Source: Buddleja alternifolia
Taxonomy: Eukaryota; Streptophyta; Magnoliopsida; Lamiales; Scrophulariaceae
Assembly (NCBI GenBank): GCA_019426215.1
Contig: CM033406.1
Location: forward strand, 8,319,146-8,383,145
Direction: 5' to 3'
Length of the DNA stretch: 64,000 nucleotides
Shown here: piece after piece, positions 1 to 11,337 of the stretch
How the letters are laid out: each line of letters starts with the position of its first letter
How positions within the stretch are numbered: the first letter of the stretch is position 1
Program-made: the position numbers and the translations under genes
Notes under the pieces: model-generated
What the model was told of the DNA's origin: nothing
What the model saw: only the letters and a program-made list of their open reading frames with translations
The model's database searches: none

Positions 1-255
1 TAAGTACTAAAGGAAGGTGTACTTACTTCATTACTTTTACCGATGATTAGTCACAGTGCGGATATGTGTACATTATGAAACACAAATGTGAAGCTTTTGG
101 AAAGTTCAAAGAGTTTAGAAATGAAGTAGAAAAACAACTAAGTCATAGTATTAAGACTCTTCGATCTGATCGTGGAAGAGAATACTTAAGTGACGAATTC
201 CTTAGTTACCTTAAAGAGAATGAGATTCTCTCTCAGTGGATTCCGGCTGAAACAC
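1..255 (+). pseudogene. Element A integrase core, first part
   Basis: This is a fragment of the copia integrase catalytic core (DNA strand transfer, DD-E type). The first catalytic region is readable as FITFTDD, followed at once by a stop (TAG near 48). The second aspartate lies in the later segment LRSDRGREYLSDEF. Reading is interrupted after residue T at 255 by the solo LTR and resumes in frame at 1911. The start lies outside the window, so no start codon is assigned. It is non-functional as it stands. Confidence 0.85.
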
Positions 256-1905
256 TGTTAGGTAAATGCCCTAGATTCCAATGAGGACAAATAGATTGTA
301 TAGGGTATTCAATTATGTTGTACAAACTGATAATTAATAAAGGCAATTATTGTTCTATTCATGTAAAACTTCGTGGCATCAATAAGTATTGAACAAACTG
401 TCTTTGTGAATCGAGGTTGACTCTTTGCCCTTTATGGAATAAAGAAGTGGCATGGGGAGAGTCTTATTCCTAATCACTTAAAAGGGTTCGCAAGTCAAGG
501 AATCTTAATTGGGCATTAAGATTTAACTTGTATGACACATGCTCTGACAAGGAGTGCCAGTCGAACACTATGGGATAGTGGGAACACGTGTTATAGATAT
601 ATCAATGGAATTGACATATTCGAACATGGCTCGCAGTAATCCGATCACATGGGTATTTACTCGGTGACTGTCAATGATTGGATTACTGGCCATAATAGTA
701 TGCTTGAGCCTTAGACCTGAGGGTTCATGATCAATGTACTTGTACTATTGAATCTGTTACTAGAGTAGTTAGGCCCAATTCACCCTTTGGTGGGGCCGAC
801 CTTGAAGTGCGATCTCAATGAGTCAAATAGCAGTTGTTTAGTGATCGCCAAGATGGGATTCACTATCTCGTTAGTATATGAGAAAGTATCCTGTACAATC
901 ATAGGCATATGAAATTATAAGTCTTTGGCCAAAGCAATGAAACTAACTCATGTTGGACATGGAAGGTAGTTTGGTAATTTCATCATGATATGATTACATG
1001 CACAGTATCAAGTTTAGTGAGTTTGACATAAACTATGACTCTCACTTGATCGGGATACATCAGTGAAGGGCTTATACTCATATGGTAGTTATGGTCCAGA
1101 GGTTCGTAAATGATTCGTTCATTTCGTACTCAATTGGGTTACGATGTGAGTGCACGGGACTGGCCAGGTGACACTCACGTCCTTTGGTAATTCCTCCCAT
1201 TGCCAACTGACACGAACCTAAAGAATCGTGCTATAAGAAACGAACAGGATGTCTTTTTGTGTTAATATTTTAGAAAGATATAATTAATTGGACGCATTGA
1301 TTTATAGGTTAAATCAATGAATTAAATATTTAATTTAATTAGATTAGATTAAATTATTTATTTGGAGAATGAATTAAATGGAATTAATTAATTAATTAAT
1401 TAATGTGTATTGGATTTAAATAAGATTTAAATTACATACATATTAAAAGGTGGGCAAAGTTGAATGGGCCAACTTAAAGCCCACCCACGTCCAAATAAAT
1501 CCCTAGGGGGCGGCCACATAAGGAGTCCTAGGGGACTCCGACTTGTTTGTTAAGTCATTAGAGTTATAAGATAACTCTAACACTAACAACTCATTATAAC
1601 CCTAGTTGCATAACACACAAAAAGAAGAAGGAATCCTATCCCCTAGAACTCGCCCTAGCCGTCAACCACAAGTCGAAGAGGGAGTTTTTGGAGATCTTTT
1701 GAAGGCTCATTTCGGGTAGATCTTTAGAGACAGGAGCTCAACGAGTTGCTATTACGTGAAGATTAATTACGAAATCGATAAGTAAATCAATTTCATTTGT
1801 TTTTTAGAAAACTATTGAAATCACCGAATCCCATTAAAGTGATCCATCTTTAGGAATCCAAAAATTTTATTCCGTTGCATTTTTCACTCAGATGGATTTC
1901 TAACA
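256..1905 (+). mobile_element. Solo LTR of a B/D/F/H-type copia element
   Basis: A 1650-bp LTR with perfect 6-bp terminal inverted repeats (TGTTAG at the left, CTAACA at the right). It is flanked by an exact 5-bp target duplication, AACAC, at 251-255 and 1906-1910. No internal retrotransposon sequence is present, so this is a solo LTR left by LTR-LTR recombination. It shares blocks with the LTRs at 5849-7155, 35561-37141 and 55722-57355, including the palindrome CTTTGGCCAAAG at 923-934. The remaining stretch is AT-rich and holds no gene. Confidence 0.93.
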
Positions 1906-1910
1906 AACAC

Positions 1911-2536
1911 CACAATTGAATAGGGTGTCTGAGCGAAGGAATAGGACTTTATTGGATATGGTCCATTCCATGATGAGTTTCACTGAAGTTTCTCCTTCTT
2001 TCTGGGGTTATGCCTTAGAAACTGCGGCTTATCTATTAAATAGATTTCCTTCCAAATTAGTGCCCAAAATGCCTTATGAGTTATGGCGTGGTAAAACGGC
2101 CTCATACAAACATCTTCAAGTATGGGGTTCTTCAGCCTATGTCAAAAGGCTAGTGGGAGATAAGTTAGAGTATAAGTTTAGCTTATGCAAATTTTTGGGG
2201 TACCCTAAAGAAACTGCGTGGTACTACTTCTATGATCCATTGGAACAAAAGGTGTTTGTTTCAAGGAATGCCATCTTCTTAGAGAAATAGTTTCTGTTAG
2301 ATAAAAATGGCGAGATAATAAAACTTGAAGAAGTTCAAGAACCACAAATTATCTCACAAACTTTGGAAACACGAACACAAGAAAACACTGAAATATCTAA
2401 CACACAACCTCCAAGAAGATCCGAAAGAATCCGAGGGCCACCTGAGAGGTATGGTCTATTTCTAGAAAGTAATAAGGAGGAGCTTCAAGTGGATGAAGAT
2501 CCAAGAAGCTACAATGAAGCAATATGTGATATTGAT
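1911..2536 (+). pseudogene. Element A integrase, C-terminal part
   Basis: Continuation of the integrase reading frame after the solo LTR: the segment PQLNRVSERRNRTLLDMV contains the catalytic glutamate region, followed by the typical copia stretch on cell-wide conserved residues PYELWRGK and the GYP motif of the C-terminal part. A TAG at 2288 ends the frame; downstream sequence (about 2360-2536) is the poorly conserved linker before RT, containing a PRRSERIRGPPERYG segment typical of copia pol. Broken by the insertion and stops. Confidence 0.85.
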
Positions 2537-3202
2537 TTGGGGAAGTGGTAAAGTGCCATAGAATCTGAAATGGACTCCATGTACTCCAACAAGGTATAAA
2601 CCTTAGTAAATCCACCAGAGGGTATAGTACCCATTGGTTATAAGTGGATCTATAAGCGAAAGCTTGGAGCAAATGGAGAGGTAGTGACCTATGAAGCTAG
2701 GCTAGTGGCAAAAGGTTACACTCAAAGAGAGGGTATCGACTATGAAGAAACCTTTCTGCCAGTAGCCATGCTTAAATCCATTGGGATTCTGCTTGCAATA
2801 TCTGCTCATTATGATTATGAAATAATGGTAGATGGGATGGATGTGAAAACAGCCTTCCTCAATGGAAACATAGAGAAAGAGATTTACATGAAACAATCTG
2901 AAGGTTTCATATCTAGTGGGAGTGAGCAAAAGATTTGCAAACTCCAAAAGCCCATTTATGGACTAAAGCAAGCATCCCGAAGTTGGAACATGTGTTTTGA
3001 TGAAACTATAAGAATGTGTGGTTTTATTAAAAATGAAGATGAACCATGTGTGTACAAGAAAGTCAGTGGGAGTGCAGTGACATTCTTAGTATTTTATGTT
3101 GATGAAATTCTACTCATTGAGAATGATGTAGGAATGATGCAATCGACTAAAGTATGGTTATGCACCAAATTCTCCATGAAAGACTTAGGAGATGCATCCT
3201 AT
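2537..3202 (+). pseudogene. Element A reverse transcriptase, N-terminal two thirds
   Basis: Copia RT (RNA-dependent DNA polymerase). Readable motifs in order are ARLVAKGYTQREGIDYEET, the MDVKTAFLNG block with a catalytic aspartate, and KPIYGLKQASRSWN. The active-site box reads YVDE instead of the usual YVDD. Premature stops occur at about 2549 and 2597. The frame ends at the hexamer TCCTAT (3197-3202), where it is fused to the LTR of element B. The expected next codons would share that hexamer. About 90 residues are missing before RT resumes at 7156. Confidence 0.88.
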
Positions 3203-3561
3203 CATCCCATGATACCAGACAGGCACTCCCATGTTGGAGCTAAGATTGTACAAGTATTCGAAGTCTTTATTTGTCCCTTAAAGACTTCATATTACTTGCG
3301 AACTTATTTTAGTAATCAAGATCTATCTCTCTTGTGCCATTCTTCCTATCCCATAGGAAGTAGAGGGATCACACTGAAAACATGGACAAAACGTTTTACA
3401 CTACTTATAGATACAGATAAGAATTAAGTGAAAACTCAATAATACCTTTTATTTAAGAAGAGTTTAAGTTCAATACAAGATATATGTCTTATACATTCTA
3501 TCCTCTATGGCATCTAAGGGCATATACAAGATATATGCCCTATACATTCTATCCTCTATGT
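3203..3561 (-). repeat. Truncated 3' LTR of element B
   Basis: About 310 bp match the 5' LTR at 6826-7143 in the same orientation. A 51-bp tandem duplication lies at the gag side (first unit from 3475, second from 3526; shared core ACAAGATATATG). The region is joined directly to gag at about 3562. Both LTR ends are missing. Confidence 0.85.
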
Positions 3562-3754
3562 CACAAGTCCAATTAAAGTGAGCCGGTTGAACCTCTTCAT
3601 CCTCATTCCTCTCAGGAATTACAGGACGATTTGTTTCCAACACATATTCACTCGACTCTTCACTCAGGACATTCCTTAAGATCGCGAGCCATTGTATATA
3701 GTTGGGACCAGTCAGAACATTTCTTTCAAGTAATTTCATAAGTGGGTTTGTCAT
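3562..3754 (-). pseudogene. Element B gag, N-terminal fragment
   Basis: Starts at an ATG at 3754 with MTNPLMKLLERNVLTGPNY, the conserved N terminus of copia gag (compare the element H gag starting at 61179: MTINPLSVLLEKNILTGPNY). After about 64 codons it runs in frame into LTR-derived sequence, which supplies the last residues before the stop at 3470. The nucleocapsid zinc knuckle and all of pol are absent, so no functional protein is expected. Confidence 0.82.
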
Positions 3755-5834
3755 ATTTGAGAGAGATAAACGAGAAAATAACTGCAGAAATAAACCAGAT
3801 TTATTAGATTACTTGTTTTGACTTAACCAAGAAAAATTAAGGACTTAAAATTTATCTTGGCTCCCACTGCATTTTTCGAATCCCACACGCCCATGTGAAA
3901 ATCGGGAATCATCATTGGCATCGATTCCACAGCAGGTATTGAGGTCCTCAATTAATTAAATAGGTTGCAACCTAATCGGTTTCTGGCCCATTAATTATTT
4001 GAAGTGATATCTAATATCAATTTACCCAATAAATGTTTCAATATGTTTCCCCATAGTTCACCAAACCGCAACCCATTCGATTTCTAGGTTCGTGAACTGC
4101 CCGAGTTTATCCCACTAACTCCTATAATCTGTCATTTGAATTTCACCATGCAACCGAACAGGTTTCTGGGGTGAAATATGTTTCGATTAAGGCATTTACA
4201 TGCACTTTATAAAATTTCAAATTATTTCTAAATGTATAACCCCCATAACTGGGAAGCATTACACATTTATAGTAATTCTAATTTTAGAAAGCTTAGTGGA
4301 GGGTGAGGATGTCAAACATCCTTTTCTAACTCGGTATAATTTATTTGGGAGAATTTAATTCGTCAAAAGATTTTGGTCTCACTTCGCACATTATTCAATT
4401 TATATAGTGTTTTATTCTATATTGATCATGCATAAAAAAATACTAATAATAATCATGCCTTTCAATATAAATAAACATAGAATTTAAATAAATGAATAAA
4501 TAAATTCATCACTTGATCATGGACTTTTACTAGAGGGCCCGAGCCAATGGGCCATCACAAAAGGCATAGATTAAATCTATTAAACATTCATGGGTCTTTT
4601 GGCTTTATCAACTTTGAACTATTTTATCTCGATTCCTAAAATAACTCATGCATTATTTCTAAGAATATAATAAATAGTTTCAAATTTGATAACCCAAAAA
4701 ATTAAAAGTAAAACATATAATCCTAAGTCCATGATTAGTGTTTTAGTCACATAAGACATGCTCGCATCAATTAATACATGCTCGCAACATTTAATACATG
4801 CTCGCAACATTAAATCACTTATGTTGATTATTAAAATTTTAGTCCAACTAAAAAGCCCTTTATAAAATTCCTTATGATTTCACATATTCACTATTTCAAT
4901 TAAAATCATTCTAGTCCAACTAGATGACTTAGATGTACGAAATTAAGAATTAAGTGCATCTACCTTTAATTAAAATAATATGAACACATAAAATATGGAA
5001 TTCTATATTTTAAGTTGAGGAAAAAATATTAATAATATTTTAATCCATAAGTCAATTATTGATCTCCAAGAAAAATAATTAATTAGTTCTAATTAAATAT
5101 TATATTCCAATTATTCTCATTGGGCTCGATTTCATCAAACCCATGTCACCATCCTTTTGGTCTACTTGGATTCAATTTAATTGAGCTCAAAATAATTAAT
5201 TACAACAACATTCACGTTTATTAATTTCTTATTGGGCTAAATTTAATTTAAGTCCAAATCACAAATCTAATTGGCCCATTTAGATTTAATTAGATTAAGT
5301 CCAAACTAATTAACAAATCGAAATTGGATAATTTTCAATTGAGCTTGATTTAAATTATTTGGGTCATCATCCTTTTGATTCACCCAATTAATTAAAATCA
5401 CCCGAAATTCAAAAAACAATTTCGACCCAAACATAGCCCGTTTTACGACCAGGATCAACGAATTGGGTATCCAAACCCGTGACCCGTCGGGCCACGGTCA
5501 CGACCTAACAGGCCGTGACTGGGCAGGGCTGGGCCGAATGGCCCGGCTGCGCTAAACAGCGCGCGCAGCTGTTCTTGCACTGTTCACACGTGAACAGTGC
5601 AAGCGTGCTACTGTGCGCGTTTTTCTCGGGGCTTTCGAGCCCCGTTTTTCGTCGGTATTTTTTTTATTTTCAATATCATCAAATATCCCCAGATTTACAA
5701 TAACTAAAAATTAAAAAACTAGGCAAAAAATCATAAAACGCAGATTTAAGAAAAACTTACAAACATGCTTCAAAAACACATAACATGCAATTCTTAAATC
5801 ACGTAAACAAGATCACATATGCAAATCAGAGATT
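3755..5834 (-). other. Long untranslated leader of element B
   Basis: About 2.1 kb between primer-binding site and gag without a long reading frame on the sense strand. It is AT-rich except for a GC-rich block near the primer site (about 5440-5660). It contains three copies of a short motif around GCAACC (3964-3989, 4066-4089, 4149-4170), also present in leaders D and H. A 20-bp unit beginning ACATGCTCGCA is repeated three times at 4756-4815. No cellular gene is seen. Confidence 0.7.
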
Positions 5835-5847
5835 GGCTCTGTTACCA
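5835..5847 (-). other. Primer-binding site of element B (tRNA-iMet type)
   Basis: On the minus strand it reads TGGTAACAGAGCC. It differs at one position from the usual plant copia site TGGTATCAGAGCC, complementary to the 3' end of initiator tRNA-Met. One base separates it from the LTR end at 5849. Confidence 0.85.
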
Positions 5848-5848
5848 C

Positions 5849-7155
5849 TGTTGGGTTTCGTTCGAAAAAGCAAAAACGCAACGGAAGAGATTTCAAAAAA
5901 CTAAAATGAAAACCCAATTGGTACTCTAATTCGCATAATTGAATCTAAAAGCGTATAACGAATAAAACTTACTCGTTAATATGAATATGATGATGGAGAA
6001 AAACTTCTTCTTCTCCAAACTCGAAATATTGAAGCTTCTAAATCTTCAATTCTTTGGTTTGATTCTTCAAACTTGAACTTGATCCGAACAACAAAAATAT
6101 GTCGTCTCTAAATCGTCACGCACGGATCAACAAACGAAAAATCCCCTTTCTTCTTTCTCTGCGGTCAACGGCTAGGTATAGACTCTTTAGGTTCGTTTCG
6201 TTTGGCAATGAGAGGAAACCAAAGGAAGTGGGTAACACCTAGCCAGTCACGCCCACTTCGTAACCCAAATGAAAACGAATGATAGGATCATTCCGAAACT
6301 TTCCAATCGTAAATACCGTATATGTATAAACCCTTTGTTGACGTTCCCCGGTCAAGTGAGAGTCATGGTTATGTCAAACTCATTGGACTTGACCATATGT
6401 ATAAATCATAATAAATACGAGATCATTGAGATTGATTTAGTGCCAAGCACAATCGTCTCATTTGCTTTGGCCAAAGACTTTGATCTCTATTTATCTATAA
6501 TTACATATGGTACATACTCCTTTACTTATGAGAGAACAAATCCCATATTAGATATCTGCTATGATTACGACTTGCCCATCAAGTTCGCGTTTCAAGGTTT
6601 ACCCCACCAAAGGGTGAATTGGGTCTAACTACTCTAGTGAAAGACTTGACGTCACAAGTGCATGTTCAGCCTGATACTTCAGGTCAAAGGTTCACATATA
6701 CCTATTACGCATAATCAGTTCCTTCATTGACAATCACAGAGTGAAAACCCATGTGATAGAACCGATTCGAGTCATGTTCAAACATATCAGTTCCACTGAC
6801 GTGTCTACAATCTTAATCTCCTATCATCCCATGATACCAGACAGGCACTCCCATATCGGAGCTAAGATTGTACAAGTATTCGAAGTCTTTATTTGTCCAT
6901 TAAAGACCTCATATTACTTGCGAACTTATTTTAGTAATCAAGATCGATCTTTCTAGTGTCAATCTTCCTATCCCTTAGGAAGTAGAGGGATCGCAATGAA
7001 AACATGGACAAAATATTTTACACAACATATAGATGCAGATAAGAATTAAGTGAAAACTCAATAATGCCTTTTATTTAAGAAGTGTTTAAGTTCAATACAA
7101 GATATATGCCCTATACATTCTATCCTCTATGGCATCTAAGGGCACAATCCTAACA
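5849..7155 (-). repeat. 5' LTR of element B
   Basis: 1307 bp. On the element strand it begins TGTTAGGATTGTG (right end) and ends CCCAACA (left end). It contains the shared block with the palindrome CTTTGGCCAAAG (6465-6476) and the adjoining TGACTCTCACTTGAC block (read on the minus strand). The LTR would carry the element promoter and polyadenylation signals. Frames readable inside it are not conserved genes. Confidence 0.9.
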
Positions 7156-7799
7156 GCAATGTTATGTATAAGGCCTGATGTGGCTCGTGCATTAAGTGTA
7201 TTGAGTCATTTTTCGTCAGAACCAGGTGAGTTGCACTGCGTAGCCGTGAAAACAATCCTCAAGTACTTGAGAAGGACTAAGGATTTGTTTTTGATATACG
7301 GTGGTGGAGAATTGAAACTAGAAGAGTTCATTGACTCTAGTTTCCAATCTGAGGTGGATGGTTTGAAATCAATGTCAGGGTTTGTATTCACCCTCAATGG
7401 TGGGGCAGTAAGTTGGAAGAGTACCAAACAGAAAACTACTATGGATGCCAAAATTGAGGCTGAATACATAGCTGCATTTGATGCAACAAAGGAAGCTGTT
7501 TAGATTAGGAACCTCGTCCAAGGGTTGGATGCAGTTCCTAGCATTGTCGATCCAGTATCTCTGTACTATGACAATGATGGCGCCATTGCGCTCAAGCAAA
7601 GGAGCCGAGGTCTCATCAAAGATCCAAACACATAGAGAGGCGATACCATCTGATCCGAGAGATTATTGGTAGAGGCAACGTACACGTGGAAATAGTCGAC
7701 ACAACGGAGAACATAGCAGATCCACTAACTATGCCCTTGTCTCGTAACATATTAGAAGGACATCTTGAGAAGATGGGTCTTAGATACCAAGGAGATTAG
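7156..7799 (+). pseudogene. Element A RT end and RNase H
   Basis: Pol of element A resumes after the insertion of B with AMLCIRPDVARALSVLSHF (end of RT), then the RNase H domain: FIDSSFQSEVDGLKSMSGF and KTTMDAKIEAEYIA hold the expected acidic positions. A TAG at about 7501 replaces a tryptophan codon, and the frame shifts near 7600. The natural stop is TAG at 7797-7799, followed closely by the polypurine tract. Confidence 0.87.
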
Positions 7800-7808
7800 C
7801 TCTAGTGC

Positions 7809-7819
7809 AAGTGGGAGAT
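7809..7819 (+). other. Polypurine tract of element A
   Basis: AAGTGGGAGAT lies directly before the LTR start TGTTAG at 7820. It is the plus-strand primer site for reverse transcription and fixes the LTR boundary. Confidence 0.85.
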
Positions 7820-10335
7820 TGTTAGAATAGTGCCTTGCGAGCCAATCCTAGATAGACTTTCTTTATCTATTCTTGTAATAAACAATTTCGTTTTACATTA
7901 TATTAATAAAAGGCATTTCTTCATCTTATATTTATATTGTTTATAACTGTATGATGAAGTCCCCAGAATTCACATATAGCTTTGGGACTTGATATCTCAT
8001 TGGATGGATATCATAAAATAAGTCTCTAAGGCTGTGATTTCTAAATACCACCCAAGTCATAGAATTATCAAAATGGGACATTGATAATTCGGATAGACAT
8101 GTGCCTATGATGCACACTCTTAATTAGAGAATGTCTCATTTTATAGACATTAGTGTAGTTGACACAAATGCACATACGTGTGTACTTGTTGAGAATAAGT
8201 TCATTGATTACCCTGACTGAAACTTCCTAAATTGGAATTATTTCTATATATGTCGAATCAGGAGTTTCTTAATCACGATAGTGCAAGATTAATTCTTTGA
8301 CTTAAATCATTACAGTACTGTAATCTTGTATATTAACTCATTGCACTTTGACTCCTATGCCAATTCTTTTACAAGGACACATATGAACTGGTGATTGGTG
8401 TAGTGACTCGTATATGGAGGTTGGTGTTGAAAACAAAGGATCCATCACTTGTCTAGATGAACAAGTGAATTTTCTATAATATTCTAAGTGGTTTGACTGA
8501 GTTAGTCCTTGGCCAAGGCAAGTAAATAATTAATTAAGAAATGAATTTCTTGAATTAATTAATCACTAGTCAAATACACTTGAATTATTAAGATTGAATA
8601 TGCATGGATCTCGACCAATAAGATTCCTCGATCCTAAATTCTGAGAAATTAGTTGATGGAAGAATCTAACTTGCATGGAATGCGCGATTGGAAAGGTTCA
8701 CTTTGAATCGCCTGCATCTAGGTCTTCAAGATAAGTAGTTAGAAACTTTTCTTTGATTTATGGTTATCTTATATTTAATGGAGATTAAATAATAAGATGG
8801 TTAGTTAAAAGTGTTTAATTAATTGAGATATTTTAATTTTCCAAATTAAATCTTAAAGGTTATGAACCCATTACTAGTGTGTTGGTGAACCTAAAGGGTC
8901 ACACACAATATTCGGACAAATCCATTTCTTAGCTAAGGGAATTTAATTCAAAGTTGTTGATTTAATATATTAAATAATTAGATTAATTAAGTAAGACTTT
9001 TTATTTATTCAATAGTTGGATGAATATTTAATTAAGTCAAAAAGATGTTTGGTAAAAGTTTAGAAAGCATTTAATTAATTGAGTAAGCTCAAATTAATTG
9101 GAAGAGACTTTTAATTAACCTAGTATGGTGGATTAAATATTAAAAGGCTTATTTTATAGCCTTGGTCGAAAATTTGGTGGAAGAAAAATAATTGAAGAAG
9201 TTAAATTAATTTTCTTCTAGAAGGACATAAGATTTTTTGGAGAGAAAGGAAATTAATTAAAATAGAAGAGTTCTATTTAGAAATTAATTAGTCTTCTATT
9301 CCTACATGGAAAAACATTAATGTAGAAGATTTCAACATAGGAAAGAATTGCAAGAACCTAGTCCTATATACAAGACATGTAGATAATGAAAATTTCATAG
9401 CTTCACGAGCCAACTTTTTTGTTCCTCTTGTATAGAAAAATTGTTCCTCTTTTTCTCTCTTATATAGTGTTCTTGAGCTCTTGATTATTCACCAAGATCT
9501 TGAATTCAAGAATTATAAACTTAGAGAAGTAATTTTTTGCTTTTACCTTAATCCCATACACTATTCTTTAGAGTTAGAATAAATGTTTATAGATCAATCT
9601 AACTAAAAATTATAAATGAGTGAGTATCCGGGGTGTGGATCAACTTTAGAGGAGAAACACTTGGGTCTCTGAAGTGAATCAAGAAACTGGGCAAGGGTGA
9701 ACTTTGGTGGAGGAATTCAAAATCTTCATCAAGGAAAGAACGAGCTGGTTGATTCAAGGAACGAGGACAAAGTTAGGGAGCTTACGTTAAGGAAGAAGAA
9801 ACTCTTCGATTTTTACAAAAAATTGAATAAGGTAAGATCTTCTTTATTAAAGTTTTAAATAACTAGTGTAGAGATGCGCAACCCTATGATACGTGATAAG
9901 CTTGTAGGATTAATAAACTCGCATGTTTAAATTCTAGAAACTAAAATTTTAATCTTCCGTTGTGCTTAGTCGGGCTATATATATTTGTCCCGACATATCC
10001 TACCCTTTTCTCCATAAGTCAAAAGCTTTGAAATCTTCTTAGGTAGCACTGATAGAAGAATTCAAGGGTACAAAATAAGGTGTGGAAACAATTAGATGCG
10101 CAACACTTGGAGCGCTAGAGCAAGATCTGTTAGAGGGAATAGAAGTTGTGGAGTAAGCTTACATAGATTTGTTGTTGTAAGTTCTTTAAAGAGGTAGACA
10201 GGATAAAACACCCTATGTATGTTTTCTTGAATCCGACTATACCATGCCACCTTTGCCTTGTTTAGGGGATGAATTTTATAAAATTTAAATATGTCATTAT
10301 CGTTGTGCAGATTCCGGGGGCATCAATTCCCAACA
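7820..10335 (+). repeat. 3' LTR of element A
   Basis: Starts TGTTAGAATAGTGCC after the polypurine tract and ends TTCCCAACA at 10335. It is long for a copia LTR (2516 bp), but the related LTR E, once its insertion is removed, is about 2.4 kb. An octamer, CGTTGTGC, occurs at 9958-9965 and 10301-10308 and may flank a 335-bp insertion. No 5' LTR partner lies in the window. No coding sequence is recognised. Confidence 0.8.
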
Positions 10336-10626
10336 AATGTCATACACAAACTGATGAGACTATGATATCTCATATCTCATAGTCTTTATGACTTGAAACA
10401 AGGTTTAAGGATCACAACCATCGAGAGCATTCCACAATCGCCTCTCTTCGTATGTGCGACTGCTCTCTTAGCTATAAGTGATCCATGGTATCTTTATCTA
10501 AACTAATAAAAGTATATGCGATAAAGGGGTTGCCAAAATAGATTCAATATAATATTAAAGACAAGACTACCATAATGTTTAGAATTCAAGGGTCAGGCCA
10601 CTAGATTGTTCGCCGGGAACCTAACA
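10336..10626 (-). repeat. LTR fragment N (A/E type)
   Basis: Its reverse complement matches the first 290 bp or so of LTR E (about 45160-45440), including the blocks CAGTCTTGTCTTT and GATATCATAGTCTC. The element-strand start TGTTAGG is at 10626. Element A appears to have inserted into it. Confidence 0.7.
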
Positions 10627-11337
10627 CTGTCACACTTAGCTAGTCATGTGGCCTCACAGCATAGCCCAAAATAGAACAAATGATTGGATCATTCTTAACC
10701 TTTTCTCTCGTGAATACTATATGAGTATAAACCCTTTGTTCTTATATCTCAATCAAGTAATAGTCGTGACTCATGCCAAACTCATAGACTTGACCATATG
10801 TGTAGATTATAATAAGTCGAGGTCAACGAGCTTCCTCTTGTGTATAACACAAACAACTCAAAAGCTTTGGCCAAAGAATTTAGATCTCACTTACTTATAA
10901 TCGCATAGGATAATAACTTGTTCACTTACAAGAGAAATGAATCCCTTCTTGAATATCATTTAAGACTACTGCTTGTCTATCAAGGTCACACTTCGAGGTT
11001 GGCCCCATCAAAAGGTAAGTTAGACCTAACTACTTTAATGACAGACCTTATGTGACAGATATATCTTTGACATGATTCCTCAGGTCCAAGGTTCACACAT
11101 ACCTATATATCAGAGTGTATTAATTCATTAACACACCTCCCACTATCTCATACTGTTCGACTAACTTTTCCACTGTCAAAGGTTACATTATACAATTCTT
11201 TGACGAGCCTCAAAGCTCATTGAGATTCTATGACTTGCGAACATTTTAAGTGTACAAGTATTAAACATTTCTAGTGCTGATTCACTTATCACATAAAGAG
11301 TAGAAAGTTCGCTCTTGTACACATGGACTAGATAATT

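Larger units (their letters stand above)
3203..7155 (-). mobile_element. Internally deleted Ty1/copia element B
   Basis: A minus-strand copia element inserted in RT of element A. From right to left it has a complete 5' LTR (5849-7155), a primer-binding site, a 2.1-kb leader and the first 60 or so codons of gag, then only a truncated copy of the LTR (3203-3561). Everything from gag through pol, the polypurine tract and the outermost 12 bp of the 3' LTR is gone, and the far part of that LTR is lost together with flanking host codons. No target duplication can therefore be found. Confidence 0.88.
1..10335 (+). mobile_element. Ty1/copia element A, 3' part, twice interrupted
   Basis: The window opens inside pol of a plus-strand copia element. 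The order seen is integrase, reverse transcriptase (RT), RNase H, polypurine tract and 3' LTR, which is the copia order (integrase before RT). The element is split by a solo LTR at 256-1905 and by element B at 3203-7155. Its gag, protease and 5' LTR lie left of the window. All coding parts carry stops, and about 90 codons of RT are missing next to the B insertion. The 2.5-kb LTR starts TGTTAGAATAG and resembles the LTR at 45154-49520, so A and E form a different subgroup from B, D, F and H. Confidence 0.9.

Noticed and set aside
4756..4815. Possible CRISPR-like array
   Set aside because: Three head-to-tail 20-bp units without spacers in a plant retrotransposon leader; not a CRISPR array.
6269..6628. 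119-codon open frame on the plus strand
   Set aside because: It lies wholly within the 5' LTR of element B, antisense to it, and similar stretches in other LTRs are not kept open. Not a gene.
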